In this document: positions 1-11,104 of the stretch, piece by piece | Layout of the letters: each line of letters opens with the position of its first letter | Position numbering within the stretch: the first letter of the stretch is position 1 | Origin: Actinomycetes bacterium | GTDB taxonomy: Bacteria > Actinomycetota > Actinomycetes > Propionibacteriales > Propionibacteriaceae | Direction: 5' to 3' | Assembly: GCA_023436925.1 (NCBI GenBank) | Contig: JAEZHJ010000149.1 | Coordinates: 1 to 23,470, forward strand | Length of the DNA stretch: 23,470 bases | Notes under the pieces: model-generated | What the model was told of the DNA's origin: nothing | The model's input: only the letters and a program-made list of their open reading frames with translations | Databases searched by the model: none | Position numbers and translations under genes: made by a program

Positions 1-961
1 AACCGACCGGGTGCGCCCGTCCGATCGCGTAGGCGACCTGCACCTCGCAGCGCTCGGCCAGCCCGGCGGCGACCACGTTCTTGGCGACCCAGCGCATGGC
101 GTAGGCGGCCGAGCGGTCGACCTTGGACGGGTCCTTGCCGGAGAAGGCGCCACCGCCGTGGCGGGCCATGCCGCCGTAGCTGTCCACGATGATCTTGCGG
201 CCGGTCACCCCGGCGTCGCCCATCGGGCCGCCGACCACGAACTTGCCGGTCGGGTTCACGAAGACCTTCAGCCCGTCGTGGGGGACGTCGTAGCGAGCCA
301 GCACCGGCTCGATCACGCGCGCCTTCACCTCGGCGGCAATGGTCGCCTGGCTGACCTGCGGGGTGTGCTGGGTGGAGACCACGACCGTGTCGATCCGCAC
401 CGGGGTGTCGCCGTCGTACTCGACGGTGACCTGGGTCTTGCCGTCGGGCAGCAGGAACTCGAGCTCGGCGCGGTGGCGCACCTCGGCAAGCTGCTCGGAG
501 AGCCGGTGGGCGATGTCGATCGGCAGCGGCATCAGGGTCGGGGTGTCGGTGCAGGCGTAGCCGAACATCAGGCCCTGGTCGCCGGCGCCTTGGGCGTCCA
601 GGCTGTCGTGGGAGCCCTCGTCGCGCGCCTCGAGGGCGGTGTCGACCCCTTGGGCGATGTCGGGCGACTGGGTGCCGATCGAGACCATCACACCGCAGGA
701 GCGGCCGTCGAAGCTCTTCTCGGACGAGTCGTAGCCGATCTCCAGGATCCGGTTCCGGGCGAGGTCGGCGATGTCGACATAGCCGGAGGTGGTCACCTCG
801 CCGGCCACGACCACCGTGCCGGTGGTGACCAGGGTCTCCACGGCGACCCGGCTGCGGTGGTCCTCGCGCAGCAGGGCGTCCAGCACGTGGTCGGAGACCG
901 AGTCCGCGACCTTGTCGGGGTGGCCTTCGGTGACGGACTCGGAGGTGAACAGCCGGCTCAC
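1..961 (-). CDS. metK: S-adenosylmethionine synthetase, 3' end outside window
   Basis: Makes S-adenosylmethionine from methionine and ATP in the cytoplasm. About 320 N-terminal residues are visible. They open MSRLFTSESVTEGHPDK, with the family's ATP-binding GHPDK near residue 13. The GAGDQGLMFGYA motif follows, and near the edge comes the glycine-rich loop GGGAFSGKDPSKVDRS, also a family signature. The family is usually about 400 residues, so roughly 80 C-terminal residues lie beyond base 1. The GTG start at 961 overlaps the coaBC stop as GTGA, the coupling seen at several junctions here. That overlap and the exact N-terminal family match fix the start. It is the last gene visible in the pyrimidine/gmk/rpoZ/coaBC block. 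Identity is secure. Confidence 0.97.
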   Translation of the reverse strand, partial: MSRLFTSESVTEGHPDKVADSVSDHVLDALLREDHRSRVAVETLVTTGTVVVAGEVTTSGYVDIADLARNRILEIGYDSSEKSFDGRSCGVMVSIGTQSPDIAQGVDTALEARDEGSHDSLDAQGAGDQGLMFGYACTDTPTLMPLPIDIAHRLSEQLAEVRHRAELEFLLPDGKTQVTVEYDGDTPVRIDTVVVSTQHTPQVSQATIAAEVKARVIEPVLARYDVPHDGLKVFVNPTGKFVVGGPMGDAGVTGRKIIVDSYGGMARHGGGAFSGKDPSKVDRSAAYAMRWVAKNVVAAGLAERCEVQVAYAIGRAHPVG

Positions 962-2187
962 TCGGGCTTCCTCTCGGTGGGGATCGTCAGGGCGGCATCA
1001 AGGATGGCATGGGCGACCGCGGCCTTGCTCGCCGCGACCCGGGCCAGGACGCCGTCGTCGGAGATGATGACGACCTCGGTGGCCGCCTGGCCGAAGATCC
1101 GGCCCCCGCTCACGTCGTTGAGGACGAGCAGCTGGCAGCCCTTCCGGGCGAGCTTGGCGCGACCGAGCGCGAGCAGCTCCTCGGGGTCACCGGCGGTCTC
1201 GGCCGCGAATCCGACCACCACCTGGCCGGGCGTGCGCCGTTCGGCCAGGGTGCGCAGCACGTCCTGGGTCTGGGCGAACTCGACCGTCAGTCCGGCGGCA
1301 CCGGCCTTCTTGATCTTGGAGTCGCTGGGGCTGACCGGGGTGAAGTCGGCCGGCGCAGCGGCCATCACGATGATGTCGGCGTCGCCGGCCCGGCTGAGCA
1401 TGGCCTCGGCCAGGTCGGCGGTGGAGACCACGCTCACGGCGTCCACGCCGGAGGGCAGCGGCAGGCCCACGTTCGCAGTGACGACGGTCACCTGCGCACC
1501 CCGGGCGGCCGCGGCGCTCCCCAGCGCCAGGCCCATCCGGCCGGAGGAGGAGTTGCCGACGTAGCGCACCGGGTCGAGCGCCTCCCGGGTACCGCCCGCA
1601 CTCACCAGGACCCGCTTGCCGGCCAGGTCACGGGCGGCCATCCGCGCAGCGACGCCCGGGTCGGCCAGGATCGCGGTGGCGACGTGCTCGATGTCCTCGG
1701 GCTCCGGCAGCCGTCCGGGGCCGGAGTCGGCGCCGGCCAGCCGGCCGTCGGCCGGGTCGAGCACCGCCAAGCCGCGGGAACGCAGTGTCGCGACATTGGC
1801 CTGGGTGGCGGGGTGCCGCCACATCTCGGAGTGCATCGCCGGGGCCATCAGCACCGGGCAGTGCGCCGTCAGCAGCACATTGGTCAACAGGTCGTCGGCG
1901 CGTCCGGTCGCCGCTCGGGCGAGCAGGTCGGCGGTCGCCGGCGCCACCACGACCAGGTCGGCCTGCTGGCCGAGCCGGACGTGCGGCACCTGGTCGGCGT
2001 CGGTGAAGACGTCGGTGTGGACCGGGTTGCCGGACAGCGCCGCCCAGGTGGTGCGGCCGACGAACTCGAGGGCGTTGGCGGTCGGGACGACGACCACGTC
2101 GTGCCCGGCTTCAGCGAACCGTCGCAGCAGCAGGCAGGCCTTGTAGGCCGCGATGCCGCCCGACACCCCGAGCACGATCCGGCTCAT
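958..2187 (-). CDS. coaBC: Bifunctional phosphopantothenoylcysteine decarboxylase / phosphopantothenate-cysteine ligase
   Basis: Catalyses two steps of coenzyme A synthesis: ligation of cysteine to 4'-phosphopantothenate (CoaB) and decarboxylation to 4'-phosphopantetheine (CoaC, FMN-dependent). The protein has 409 residues, the normal fused length. CoaC occupies about residues 1-185, with the flavin-fold start VLGVSGGIAAYKA, His69 in VPHVRL and the PAMHSEMW motif at 116-123. CoaB starts near residue 190 with SAGGTREALDPVRYVGNSSSG and carries AAAPADF and the KIKK segment (291-294). In CoaC the Asn of the E. coli PxMNxxMW motif is His119, and the flap segment ADSGPGRLPEP has no cysteine. It starts with ATG 10 bp after the rpoZ stop and overlaps metK by 4 bp. 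Confidence 0.96.
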   Translation of the reverse strand: MSRIVLGVSGGIAAYKACLLLRRFAEAGHDVVVVPTANALEFVGRTTWAALSGNPVHTDVFTDADQVPHVRLGQQADLVVVAPATADLLARAATGRADDLLTNVLLTAHCPVLMAPAMHSEMWRHPATQANVATLRSRGLAVLDPADGRLAGADSGPGRLPEPEDIEHVATAILADPGVAARMAARDLAGKRVLVSAGGTREALDPVRYVGNSSSGRMGLALGSAAAARGAQVTVVTANVGLPLPSGVDAVSVVSTADLAEAMLSRAGDADIIVMAAAPADFTPVSPSDSKIKKAGAAGLTVEFAQTQDVLRTLAERRTPGQVVVGFAAETAGDPEELLALGRAKLARKGCQLLVLNDVSGGRIFGQAATEVVIISDDGVLARVAASKAAVAHAILDAALTIPTERKPE

Positions 2188-2197
2188 GGCTGCCGGC

Positions 2198-2536
2198 TCA
2201 GGCCAGGTCGTCGGTGCCGAACGGGTCCAGCGAGAAGTCGGGGTCCGCCTCGGCCTCGGCCCGCGCGGCGGCTTCCGCCTCCGGATCGATCTCGGTGCAC
2301 TCCAGGACGCCGGCAGCGACCTCGCGCAGCGCGATCGACAGGGGCTTCTCCTGGATGCCGATGTCGACCAGCGGGCCGACGTTCTCCAGCAGACCCTCCC
2401 CCAGCTGGGAGTAGTAGGCGTTGATCTGGCGGGCCCGCTTCGCGGCGTACAGCACGAGCCGATACTTGGAGTCGACCTTGGTCAGCAGGTCGTCGATCGG
2501 CGGATGGGTGATGCCCTCGGGGATCTGGGTGCTCAA
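2198..2536 (-). CDS. rpoZ: RNA polymerase omega subunit
   Basis: Small RNA polymerase subunit that helps the beta' subunit fold and assemble. The 112-residue product contains the omega core: PPIDDLLTKVDSKYRLVLYAAKRARQIN near residues 12-40, then ENVGPLVDIG and KPLSIALREVAAG. An acidic, alanine-rich tail follows, as is usual in actinobacteria. The start is TTG at 2536. No ATG or GTG exists in frame before the core motif, an in-frame stop lies only a few codons upstream, and an AGAAGG ribosome site sits 7 bases before the TTG. It lies between gmk and coaBC, the conserved actinobacterial order. Confidence 0.95.
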   Translation of the reverse strand: MSTQIPEGITHPPIDDLLTKVDSKYRLVLYAAKRARQINAYYSQLGEGLLENVGPLVDIGIQEKPLSIALREVAAGVLECTEIDPEAEAAARAEAEADPDFSLDPFGTDDLA

Positions 2537-2543
2537 AGATATG

Positions 2544-2549
2544 CCTTCT
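2544..2549 (-). promoter_or_regulatory. Ribosome binding site fixing the rpoZ TTG start
   Basis: On the minus strand AGAAGG lies 7 bases before TTG at 2536. The next in-frame codons upstream offer no start before a TGA at 2554-2552, so this site decides the rare TTG start. Confidence 0.7.
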
Positions 2550-2587
2550 GGTCAGGAGAAACAGTGCGGGCAGCGCGGGGCTGACCG

Positions 2588-3139
2588 TCACAGGCCAAGC
2601 AAGTCTACCAACTGATCGACTGCTGTCCCCAAATCATCGTTGACGACCTCGTAGTCGAACTCGTCGGCCGCGGCCAGTTCGGCCTGTGCGGTGGCGAGCC
2701 GGCGCTCCATCTCGGCCGGCGACTCGGTCCCGCGCTGCAGCAGGCGTTCCCGCAGCGTCTCCCAGCGCGGCGGGGCGATGAACACCGACCGGACCCCAGG
2801 CAGCTTGGCCTTCACCTGCCGGGCGCCCTGCAGGTCGATCTCCAGGATGACCCGTTTGCCGGCCGCGACGGCCTGCTCGACCGGCGCCCGCGGCGTGCCG
2901 TAGCGAGCCGCCCCGTGTACCAGCGCCCACTCCAGCAGGCCGTCGGTGGCGAGCAGCCGGTCGAACTCGGCGTCGTCGACGAAGTGGTAGTGCACCCCGT
3001 CCACCTCACCTGGTCGGGGTGGACGGGTGGTGGCCGAGACCGACACCCACACTTCAGGGTGGCGGGCACGCAGGGTCGCTACAACCGACCCCTTGCCGAC
3101 GGCCGTGGGTCCGGAGATGACGGTGACGTCACCGATCAC
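2588..3139 (-). CDS. gmk: Guanylate kinase
   Basis: Phosphorylates GMP to GDP using ATP in the cytoplasm. The 183-residue product has the P-loop GPTAVGKGS near residues 10-18. The GMP-binding segment SATTRPPRPGEVDGVHYHFV follows, then ILEIDLQGARQVK and the ERRLATA helix. The length fits the family. GTG at 3139 is the start; it lies inside the end of mihF with an 11-bp overlap, and the protein begins MIGDVTVISGP just before the P-loop. A 51-bp gap separates it from rpoZ. The mihF-gmk-rpoZ order is typical of actinobacteria and ties purine nucleotide supply to the transcription apparatus. Confidence 0.96.
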   Translation of the reverse strand: MIGDVTVISGPTAVGKGSVVATLRARHPEVWVSVSATTRPPRPGEVDGVHYHFVDDAEFDRLLATDGLLEWALVHGAARYGTPRAPVEQAVAAGKRVILEIDLQGARQVKAKLPGVRSVFIAPPRWETLRERLLQRGTESPAEMERRLATAQAELAAADEFDYEVVNDDLGTAVDQLVDLLGL

Positions 3140-3446
3140 CGAACTCCGTCCGCAGCCCGGCGAGCTGGTGCCGGCCGAGCCCCCGGATCCGGCGGTTCGG
3201 CGCGATGTCGAACTTCTCCATCACGACGGCGGCGCGCTTCTCGCCGACGCGGGGCAGCGACTTGAGCAGGTCGACGACCTTCACATGGGCCAGGATGTCG
3301 TCGTCGGCGGCGGCTTCCAGGGCCTGGGAAAGGGTCAGCTTGCCAGAACGCACGCTGTCCTTGAGCTCGGCACGGGCGCGTCGCGCCTGAGTGGCGGCGG
3401 CACGGGCGGCCTCGAGTTGCTCGGTGGTGAGCTGAGGAATGGTCAC
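3129..3446 (-). CDS. mihF: Actinobacterial integration host factor (mIHF), nucleoid-associated protein
   Basis: Small DNA-binding, DNA-bending nucleoid protein restricted to actinobacteria; it supports phage integration in mycobacteria and shapes the nucleoid. The 105-residue product matches the family throughout: a basic helical N-terminus (MTIPQLTTEQLEAARAAA, then ARRARAELKDSVRSG), then VKVVDLLKSLPRVGEKRA and the DNA-contacting IAPNRRIRGLGRHQL segment. The length matches the short (about 105 residue) form. The GTG start at 3446 has a GGAG site 6 bases upstream. It is unrelated in fold to HU/IHF of proteobacteria. It lies between pyrF and gmk, its conserved position. The 107-bp gap upstream suggests its own promoter. 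Confidence 0.95.
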   Translation of the reverse strand: MTIPQLTTEQLEAARAAATQARRARAELKDSVRSGKLTLSQALEAAADDDILAHVKVVDLLKSLPRVGEKRAAVVMEKFDIAPNRRIRGLGRHQLAGLRTEFGDR

Positions 3447-3485
3447 GAGATTCTCCGGCAGAGGAAAAAGGCGGCTATTGGGGCC

Positions 3486-3491
3486 AATGTA
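3486..3491 (-). promoter_or_regulatory. Possible -10 element for mihF-gmk-rpoZ
   Basis: The 107-bp gap between pyrF and mihF holds TACATT on the minus strand, fitting the actinobacterial TANNNT pattern, about 40 bases before the mihF start. No convincing -35 hexamer lies upstream, so this is a weak candidate. I see no other structure in the gap. Confidence 0.3.
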
Positions 3492-3553
3492 GCGCCGTAC
3501 AAGGTGCTTCGCGTGGGTTTCGGACGGATTGCCCGTCGACGTCTGCCGACGAT

Positions 3554-4360
3554 TCAGCCCAGCAGCGTGTCGACCTTGCCCCGCAGCGCCTCGCGGTCCG
3601 GCCCGGCAGCGATGATCCCCCGCCCGACGACGGCGACCACCTGGTCGACGGCGTCGCCGAACAGGCCGGGGAGATCCTCCATCCGGCCGCCCTGGAAGCC
3701 GATCCCGGGAACCAGGATCGAGCCGTTGAAGTCGGACAGGTCGCAGCCCAGCGAGGCGTGCGTCCCGCCGACCACCAGACCGACCGCCCGCTGCCGGGAC
3801 TCCCGGTTCACCGCGGTGGCGTCGTCGATGATGCTCTGCACCACCGACCCGTCGCCGTCGCTGGTGAGCGCCAGCTGGACCCGGCCGCCCTCCGGGTTGG
3901 AGGTGCGGGCCAGCACGTACACCCCACGCCCGTAGCGATGGGCGGCGTCGATCGCCGGCTGCAGGGAGCCGAAGCCGAGGTAGGGCGACAGGGTGAGGGC
4001 GTCGGCGGCCAGCGGGGAGCCGTCGGCGAGGTAGGCCTCGGCATAGGCCACCATGGTCGAGCCGATGTCACCCCGCTTGGCGTCGAGGATGCTCAGCGCA
4101 CCGGTCTGGGCGATGTCGGCCAGGACGCGCTCAAGCGACGCGACACCGGCCGAGCCGTAGGTCTCGAAGAAGGCCGACTGGGGTTTGAAGGCCGCCACCT
4201 TGTCCCCCAGCACCTCGACCAGGTGTCGGCCGAAGCGCTCCACGCCGGCGGCGCTGGTGGGCAGGTCCCAGGCGGTCAGCATGGAGGGATGGGGATCGAT
4301 GCCGATGCAGAGCGGTCCACGCTCACTCGTCATCTCGCGCAGTCGGCGCCAGTACGTCAC
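3554..4360 (-). CDS. pyrF: Orotidine 5'-phosphate decarboxylase (type 2)
   Basis: Last step of UMP synthesis: decarboxylation of OMP. The 268-residue protein is longer than the E. coli type, as expected for the type 2 subfamily of actinobacteria and myxobacteria. It shows CIGIDPHPSML near residue 18, VAAFKPQSAFFE near 55, and the catalytic DAKRGDIGST at 93-102 with Lys95. The phosphate-binding LVPGIGFQGG lies near the C-terminus. The GTG start at 4360 overlaps the pyrD stop as GTGA, implying translational coupling. A gap of about 107 bp follows before mihF. Confidence 0.96.
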   Translation of the reverse strand: MTYWRRLREMTSERGPLCIGIDPHPSMLTAWDLPTSAAGVERFGRHLVEVLGDKVAAFKPQSAFFETYGSAGVASLERVLADIAQTGALSILDAKRGDIGSTMVAYAEAYLADGSPLAADALTLSPYLGFGSLQPAIDAAHRYGRGVYVLARTSNPEGGRVQLALTSDGDGSVVQSIIDDATAVNRESRQRAVGLVVGGTHASLGCDLSDFNGSILVPGIGFQGGRMEDLPGLFGDAVDQVVAVVGRGIIAAGPDREALRGKVDTLLG

Positions 4361-5444
4361 CTCGGAAACCTCCTCGTGTCCGCGGCGTTGATCCCCGAGA
4401 CCAACGCTGGTCCGCGGTAGATGAATCCAGTGTAAAGCTGGACGAGGCGGGCACCGGCGTCAAACATGCGATCCGCGTCGTCGGGGGTCATGATGCCGCC
4501 GACCCCGATCACCGGCAGCGCGGTGTGCGCCACGACGTGGCGCACCACCTCCAGCGCGCGCCGGGTGAGCGGGGCACCGGAGAGCCCGCCTGCCTCGGCC
4601 GCCCGGCCGGCATCGGACGGGTCGAGCCCGTGCCGGGCGAGCGTAGTGTTCGTGGCGATCACGCCGGACGCCCCGGACGCTTCGGCAGCGGCGAGCAACT
4701 TGTCGATCTCGTCCCAGGACAGGTCGGGTGCCAGCTTGACGAACACCGGCACCGGGTCGGCGTCGAGTTCGGCCGCCCGCCCCACCAGCGCGGCGACCAG
4801 GTCGGCCAGCGTCCCGGCGTCCTGCAGGGTACGCAGGCCCGGGGTGTTGGGGCTGGAGACATTGATCGCGACGTAATCGGCGACGCCGGCCACCGCCGTC
4901 AGCGAGGCGAGGTAGTCGTCGACCGCCTCCTCCAGCGGCACCACCTTGGTCTTGCCGATCGAGATCCCCAGCGGCAGGCCGGCAGCCAGGTTGCCGCGCG
5001 CGACACCCGCCCGGCGCAGCGTCTGGGCAAGCGCCTCGGCGCCCTGGTTGTTGAAGCCCATCCGGTTGACCAGGGCCTGGCTGGCGGGCAGCCGGAACAC
5101 CCGGGGCCGGTCGTTGCCGGGCTGGGGCCGGGCGGTCACCGTTCCCAGTTCGGCGAACCCGAAGCCGAGCGCCGCCCAGGCGCGGGCGGCGAGCCCGTCC
5201 TTGTCCATCCCGGCGGCCAGTCCGACCCGGTTCGGGAACCGGATTCCGGCCACCTCGGCGGGGGTGCCGGCCCCGGCGGCCACCAGCCGCAGCGCACCGC
5301 GCAGCCCCCGGTTGCCGCCGACCCTGGCCAGGATCGCGATCAGTTGCTCATGGATCGCCTCCGGGTCACCGCCGTGGGAGGCGAACAGAACCGGCCGCAG
5401 CAGCCGGGTGTAGCCGCCGTCCAGCAGGCCGGCCGGCAGCCCCA

Positions 5445-5445
<1 letters not shown>
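4357..5445 (-). CDS. pyrD: Dihydroorotate dehydrogenase, class 2 (quinone-linked)
   Basis: Oxidises dihydroorotate to orotate with FMN, passing electrons to membrane quinone (probably menaquinone in an actinobacterium). The 362-residue protein has the class 2 N-terminal helical extension (about residues 1-45, LLRPVLFASHGGDPEAIHEQ) that dips into the membrane. The FMN and substrate segments NRVGLAAGMDKDG, MGFNNQG (129-135) and NVSSPNTPGLR (195-205) with the catalytic serine follow, then ATNTTL and VIGVGGI. The ATG at 5445 shares one base with the carB stop (TGATG). The frame stays open upstream into carB, but the family N-terminus and the junction support this start. Confidence 0.96.
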
Positions 5446-8770
<3,325 letters not shown>

Positions 8771-8771
<1 letters not shown>

Positions 8772-9934
8772 CAGCCGTCCTTCGAGGTATCCGTGCGGCG
8801 CTGCATCACATCGATGAAGCGGTCGAACAGGTAGGCCGAGTCGTGCGGACCGGCCGCCGCCTCGGGGTGGTACTGCACCGAGAAGCTGAGCAGGTCGCCC
8901 TCGGGCGAGCGCAGCTCCAGGCCCTCGACCACGTCGTCGTTGAGGCAGATGTGGGAGACCCTCGCCTCGCCCCACGGCGTGGCGGTCGGGGTCGCCAGCG
9001 GAGCGTCCACCGCGAACCCGTGGTTCTGCGCGGTGATCTCGACCTTGCGGGTGGTCAGGTCCATCACCGGCTGGTTGATCCCGCGGTGGCCGTACTTCAG
9101 CTTGTAGGTGTCGAAGCCCAGCGCGCGGCCGAAGATCTGGTTGCCGAAGCAGATCCCGAAGTAGGGCAGGCCGGCGTCCAGCACGTCGCGCAGCAGCCCG
9201 ACCTCGTGCTCGGCCGCGGCCGGGTCGCCCGGACCGTTGGAGAAGAAGACGCCGTCGGGGTTGAGGGCCTGGATCCCGGCCAGGTCGGTGTCCGCAGGCA
9301 GGATGTGCACCTCGATGCCCCGCTCGGCCATCCGGTAGGGCGACATGTCCTTGATCCCGAGGTCGACCGCCGCCACGGTGAACCGCTTCTCCCCCACCGC
9401 CTCGACGACCTGGGGCTCGGCGGTGGTGACGTCGGCGACCAGGTTGGCGCCGCTCATCGGCGGGGTCTGCAGGACGCGCTCCAGCAGCCGGGCCGGGTCG
9501 AGTTCCTCAGTCGAGATCCCCACCCGCATGGCACCCCGCTCCCGCAGGTGGCGGGTGAGTGCCCTGGTGTCCACCTCGGCGATGCCGACCACGCCTTGGG
9601 CGCGGAGCTCCTCATCCAGCGACCGGTTCGAGCGCCAGTTGGAGCGGACCCGGGACAGGTCGCGGATGACATAGCCGGCGACCCAGATCCGCCGCGACTC
9701 GTCGTCCTCGTCGTTCCAGCCGGTGTTGCCGACGTGCGGCGCGGTGGAGATCACCACCTGGCGGTGGTAGCTGGGGTCGGTCAGGGTCTCCTGGTAGCCC
9801 GACATCGCGGTGGAGAAGACCGCCTCACCGAAGGTCTCGCCGGTGGCTCCGAAGGAAACGCCGCGGAATGAGCGGCCGTCCTCCAGGACCAGGAGGGCGT
9901 CGACCAGTGGGCGCGCGTAAAGGCTGCTTGGCAT
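8771..9934 (-). CDS. carA: Carbamoyl-phosphate synthase small subunit (glutaminase)
   Basis: Hydrolyses glutamine and channels ammonia to CarB. The 387-residue protein has the N-terminal small-subunit domain (GATGETFGEAVFSTAMSGYQE near 29-49) and a class I amidotransferase domain with Cys262 in GICFGNQ and His356/Glu358 in QYHPEA. The nucleophile loop reads CFGNQ rather than the proteobacterial CLGHQ, which I recall as the actinobacterial form. The ATG at 9934 is preceded by a GGAAGGGA ribosome site 6 bases upstream. The frame is open further upstream, but that part is low-complexity and does not match the family. About 100 bp separate it from nusB and contain the hairpins described separately. 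It heads carA-carB-pyrD-pyrF. Confidence 0.97.
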
Positions 9935-9956
9935 TGGGGTTCCCTTCCGGGCGGCG

Positions 9957-9962
9957 ACTCTA
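9957..9962 (-). promoter_or_regulatory. Possible -10 element for carA
   Basis: TAGAGT on the minus strand fits TANNNT and lies 22 bases before the carA ATG. No -35 resembling TTGACA is visible. The same bases can pair with the upstream hairpin region, so the site may instead be part of an RNA structure. Confidence 0.25.
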
Positions 9963-9964
9963 CC

Positions 9965-10015
9965 AAAGGGCCACAGGCCCGCCCCGCGCGCCTCCACCGG
10001 GTAGACAGACGCGCG
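9965..10015 (-). promoter_or_regulatory. Tandem hairpins in nusB-carA gap, possible attenuator or terminator
   Basis: In transcript order, the first hairpin (10015-9985) has CGCGCG arms plus TCT/AGG and CTAC/GTGG pairing around a CCG loop with a 2-base bulge. The second (9980-9968) is GGGCC-TGT-GGCCC followed by TTT, a short terminator-like element. Alternative pairings exist: UCUACC (10005-10000) with GGUAGA (9964-9959), and GCCUC (10029-10025) with the GAGGC arm of the first hairpin. This resembles an attenuator layout ahead of carA. In DNA this GC-rich such pairings also arise by chance, and I do not see a clear PyrR-type binding loop. Confidence 0.35.
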
Positions 10016-10035
10016 CAGGAGCCTGAGGCCGCGAC

Positions 10036-10476
10036 CTACCCGGCGTCGGGCCGGGTCGTCCGCTGCCCGACGACACCGCCGAGCAGGCCGTTGAGGAAGG
10101 TGGACGACTCGTCGGTGGACAGTTCCTGGGCGAGCGCGACGCACTCGGCGACGGCCACCGTGGGGGTGAGGTCGGTGAACAGGATCTCGTAGACGGCGAC
10201 CCGGGCAAGGTTGCGGTCCACCCGCGGCATCCGCTCCAGCGTCCAGCCCGGGGACAGGGCGGCAGCGATCGCCTGGTCGATCGCGACCTGGTTCGCCGCG
10301 ACCCCCTCGACGAGCTCGGTGGTGAACTCGCGGATCGGCGGCTCGGCCAGGTCGACATGCGCCTGCAGGATGGCGGGGATCGCCTCCTGCCGCAGGTCGG
10401 CCTCGAACAGGATGTCGAGGGCGCGCTTGCGCGCCTTGGTGCGCGCCGAGCCGCGCTTGGCGGCCGGAGCGGCCAT
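10036..10476 (-). CDS. nusB: Transcription antitermination factor NusB
   Basis: RNA-binding factor that with NusE (S10) forms the rRNA antitermination complex. The 146-residue protein has a basic N-terminus (RGSARTKARKRALDILFEADLR) holding the RNA-binding helix. The family segments FTTELVEGVAANQVAIDQ and PRVDRNLARVAVYEIL follow, then PTVAVAECVALAQELSTDESSTFLNGLLGGV, which matches the NusB C-terminus. The ATG at 10476 follows directly after the efp TAG (TAGATG), so it is probably translated by coupling with efp. Downstream lies carA, without the pyrR-pyrB-pyrC genes often found after nusB in related bacteria. Confidence 0.96.
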   Translation of the reverse strand: MAAPAAKRGSARTKARKRALDILFEADLRQEAIPAILQAHVDLAEPPIREFTTELVEGVAANQVAIDQAIAAALSPGWTLERMPRVDRNLARVAVYEILFTDLTPTVAVAECVALAQELSTDESSTFLNGLLGGVVGQRTTRPDAG

Positions 10477-11034
10477 CTAGACCCGGCCCAGGTAGCTGCC
10501 GTCGCGCGTGTCGACCTTGACCTTCTCGCCGGTGCTGATGAACAGCGGGACCTGGATCTGCAGGCCGGTCTCCACGGTGGCGGGCTTGGTCCCGCCGGTG
10601 CTGCGGTCACCCTGCAGGCCGGGCTCGGTGTAGGTCACCTCGAGCTCGACCGAGGCGGGCAGGTCGATGTAGAGCGGGTTTCCCTCGTGCATCGCGACGG
10701 TGGCGGTGGCGTTCTCCAGCAGGTAGTTGCTGGCCTCCCCGACCACGGCCTCGGGGAGGGTGAGTTGGTCGTAGGTGGAGGTGTCCATGAAGACGTACCC
10801 GTCGCCGTCGTGGTACAGGTACTGCATCTCGCGGCGATCCACCGTGGCGGTGTCAACCTTGGTGTCGGAGTTGAAGGTGCGGTCGACCACCTTGCCGGTC
10901 AGCACGTGCTTGAGCTTGGTGCGGACCACCGTGTTGCCCTTGCCCGGCTTGTGGTGCTGGAACCACAGCACGCTCCACAGCTGCCCGTCCAGATCGAGCA
11001 CCATGCCATTCTTCAGATCATTGGTGGAGACCAC
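10477..11034 (-). CDS. efp: Translation elongation factor P
   Basis: Binds ribosomes stalled at polyproline and stimulates peptide bond formation. The 185-residue protein spans three beta-barrel domains: MVSTNDLKNGMVLDLDGQLW at the start, VRTKLKHVLTGKVVDRTFNS, and the signature TEPGLQGDRSTGGTKPATVETG near residue 140. It ends VDTRDGSYLGRV. The tip of the P-site loop is PGKGN (residues 30-34, Lys32 at the tip). Other actinobacterial EF-Ps commonly read PGKGP here, so position 34 is notable. The GTG at 11034 has AAGGGG 5 bases upstream. It heads the efp-nusB pair and probably has its own promoter. Confidence 0.97.
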   Translation of the reverse strand: MVSTNDLKNGMVLDLDGQLWSVLWFQHHKPGKGNTVVRTKLKHVLTGKVVDRTFNSDTKVDTATVDRREMQYLYHDGDGYVFMDTSTYDQLTLPEAVVGEASNYLLENATATVAMHEGNPLYIDLPASVELEVTYTEPGLQGDRSTGGTKPATVETGLQIQVPLFISTGEKVKVDTRDGSYLGRV

Positions 11035-11070
11035 GTCCGCCCCTTGCTTTCCTCGACTTTGCGACCAGAC

Positions 11071-11076
11071 AGTCTA
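11071..11076 (-). promoter_or_regulatory. Likely -10 element for efp-nusB
   Basis: In the 85-bp gap between aroB and efp the minus strand reads TAGACT, fitting TANNNT, 36 bases before the efp start. The region 16-18 bp upstream is TGCGTC-like and only a weak -35. The gap and the weak hairpin just after aroB support an independent efp transcript. Confidence 0.4.
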
Positions 11077-11104
11077 TTCCGTGCCGGCGGGGTGACGCAC
11101 ATCC

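Noticed and set aside
9934..10144. Upstream extension of carA, and a possible leader peptide in the nusB-carA gap
   Set aside because: The extension runs through nusB out of frame and does not resemble CarA. No short reading frame with a ribosome site and meaningful codons was found.
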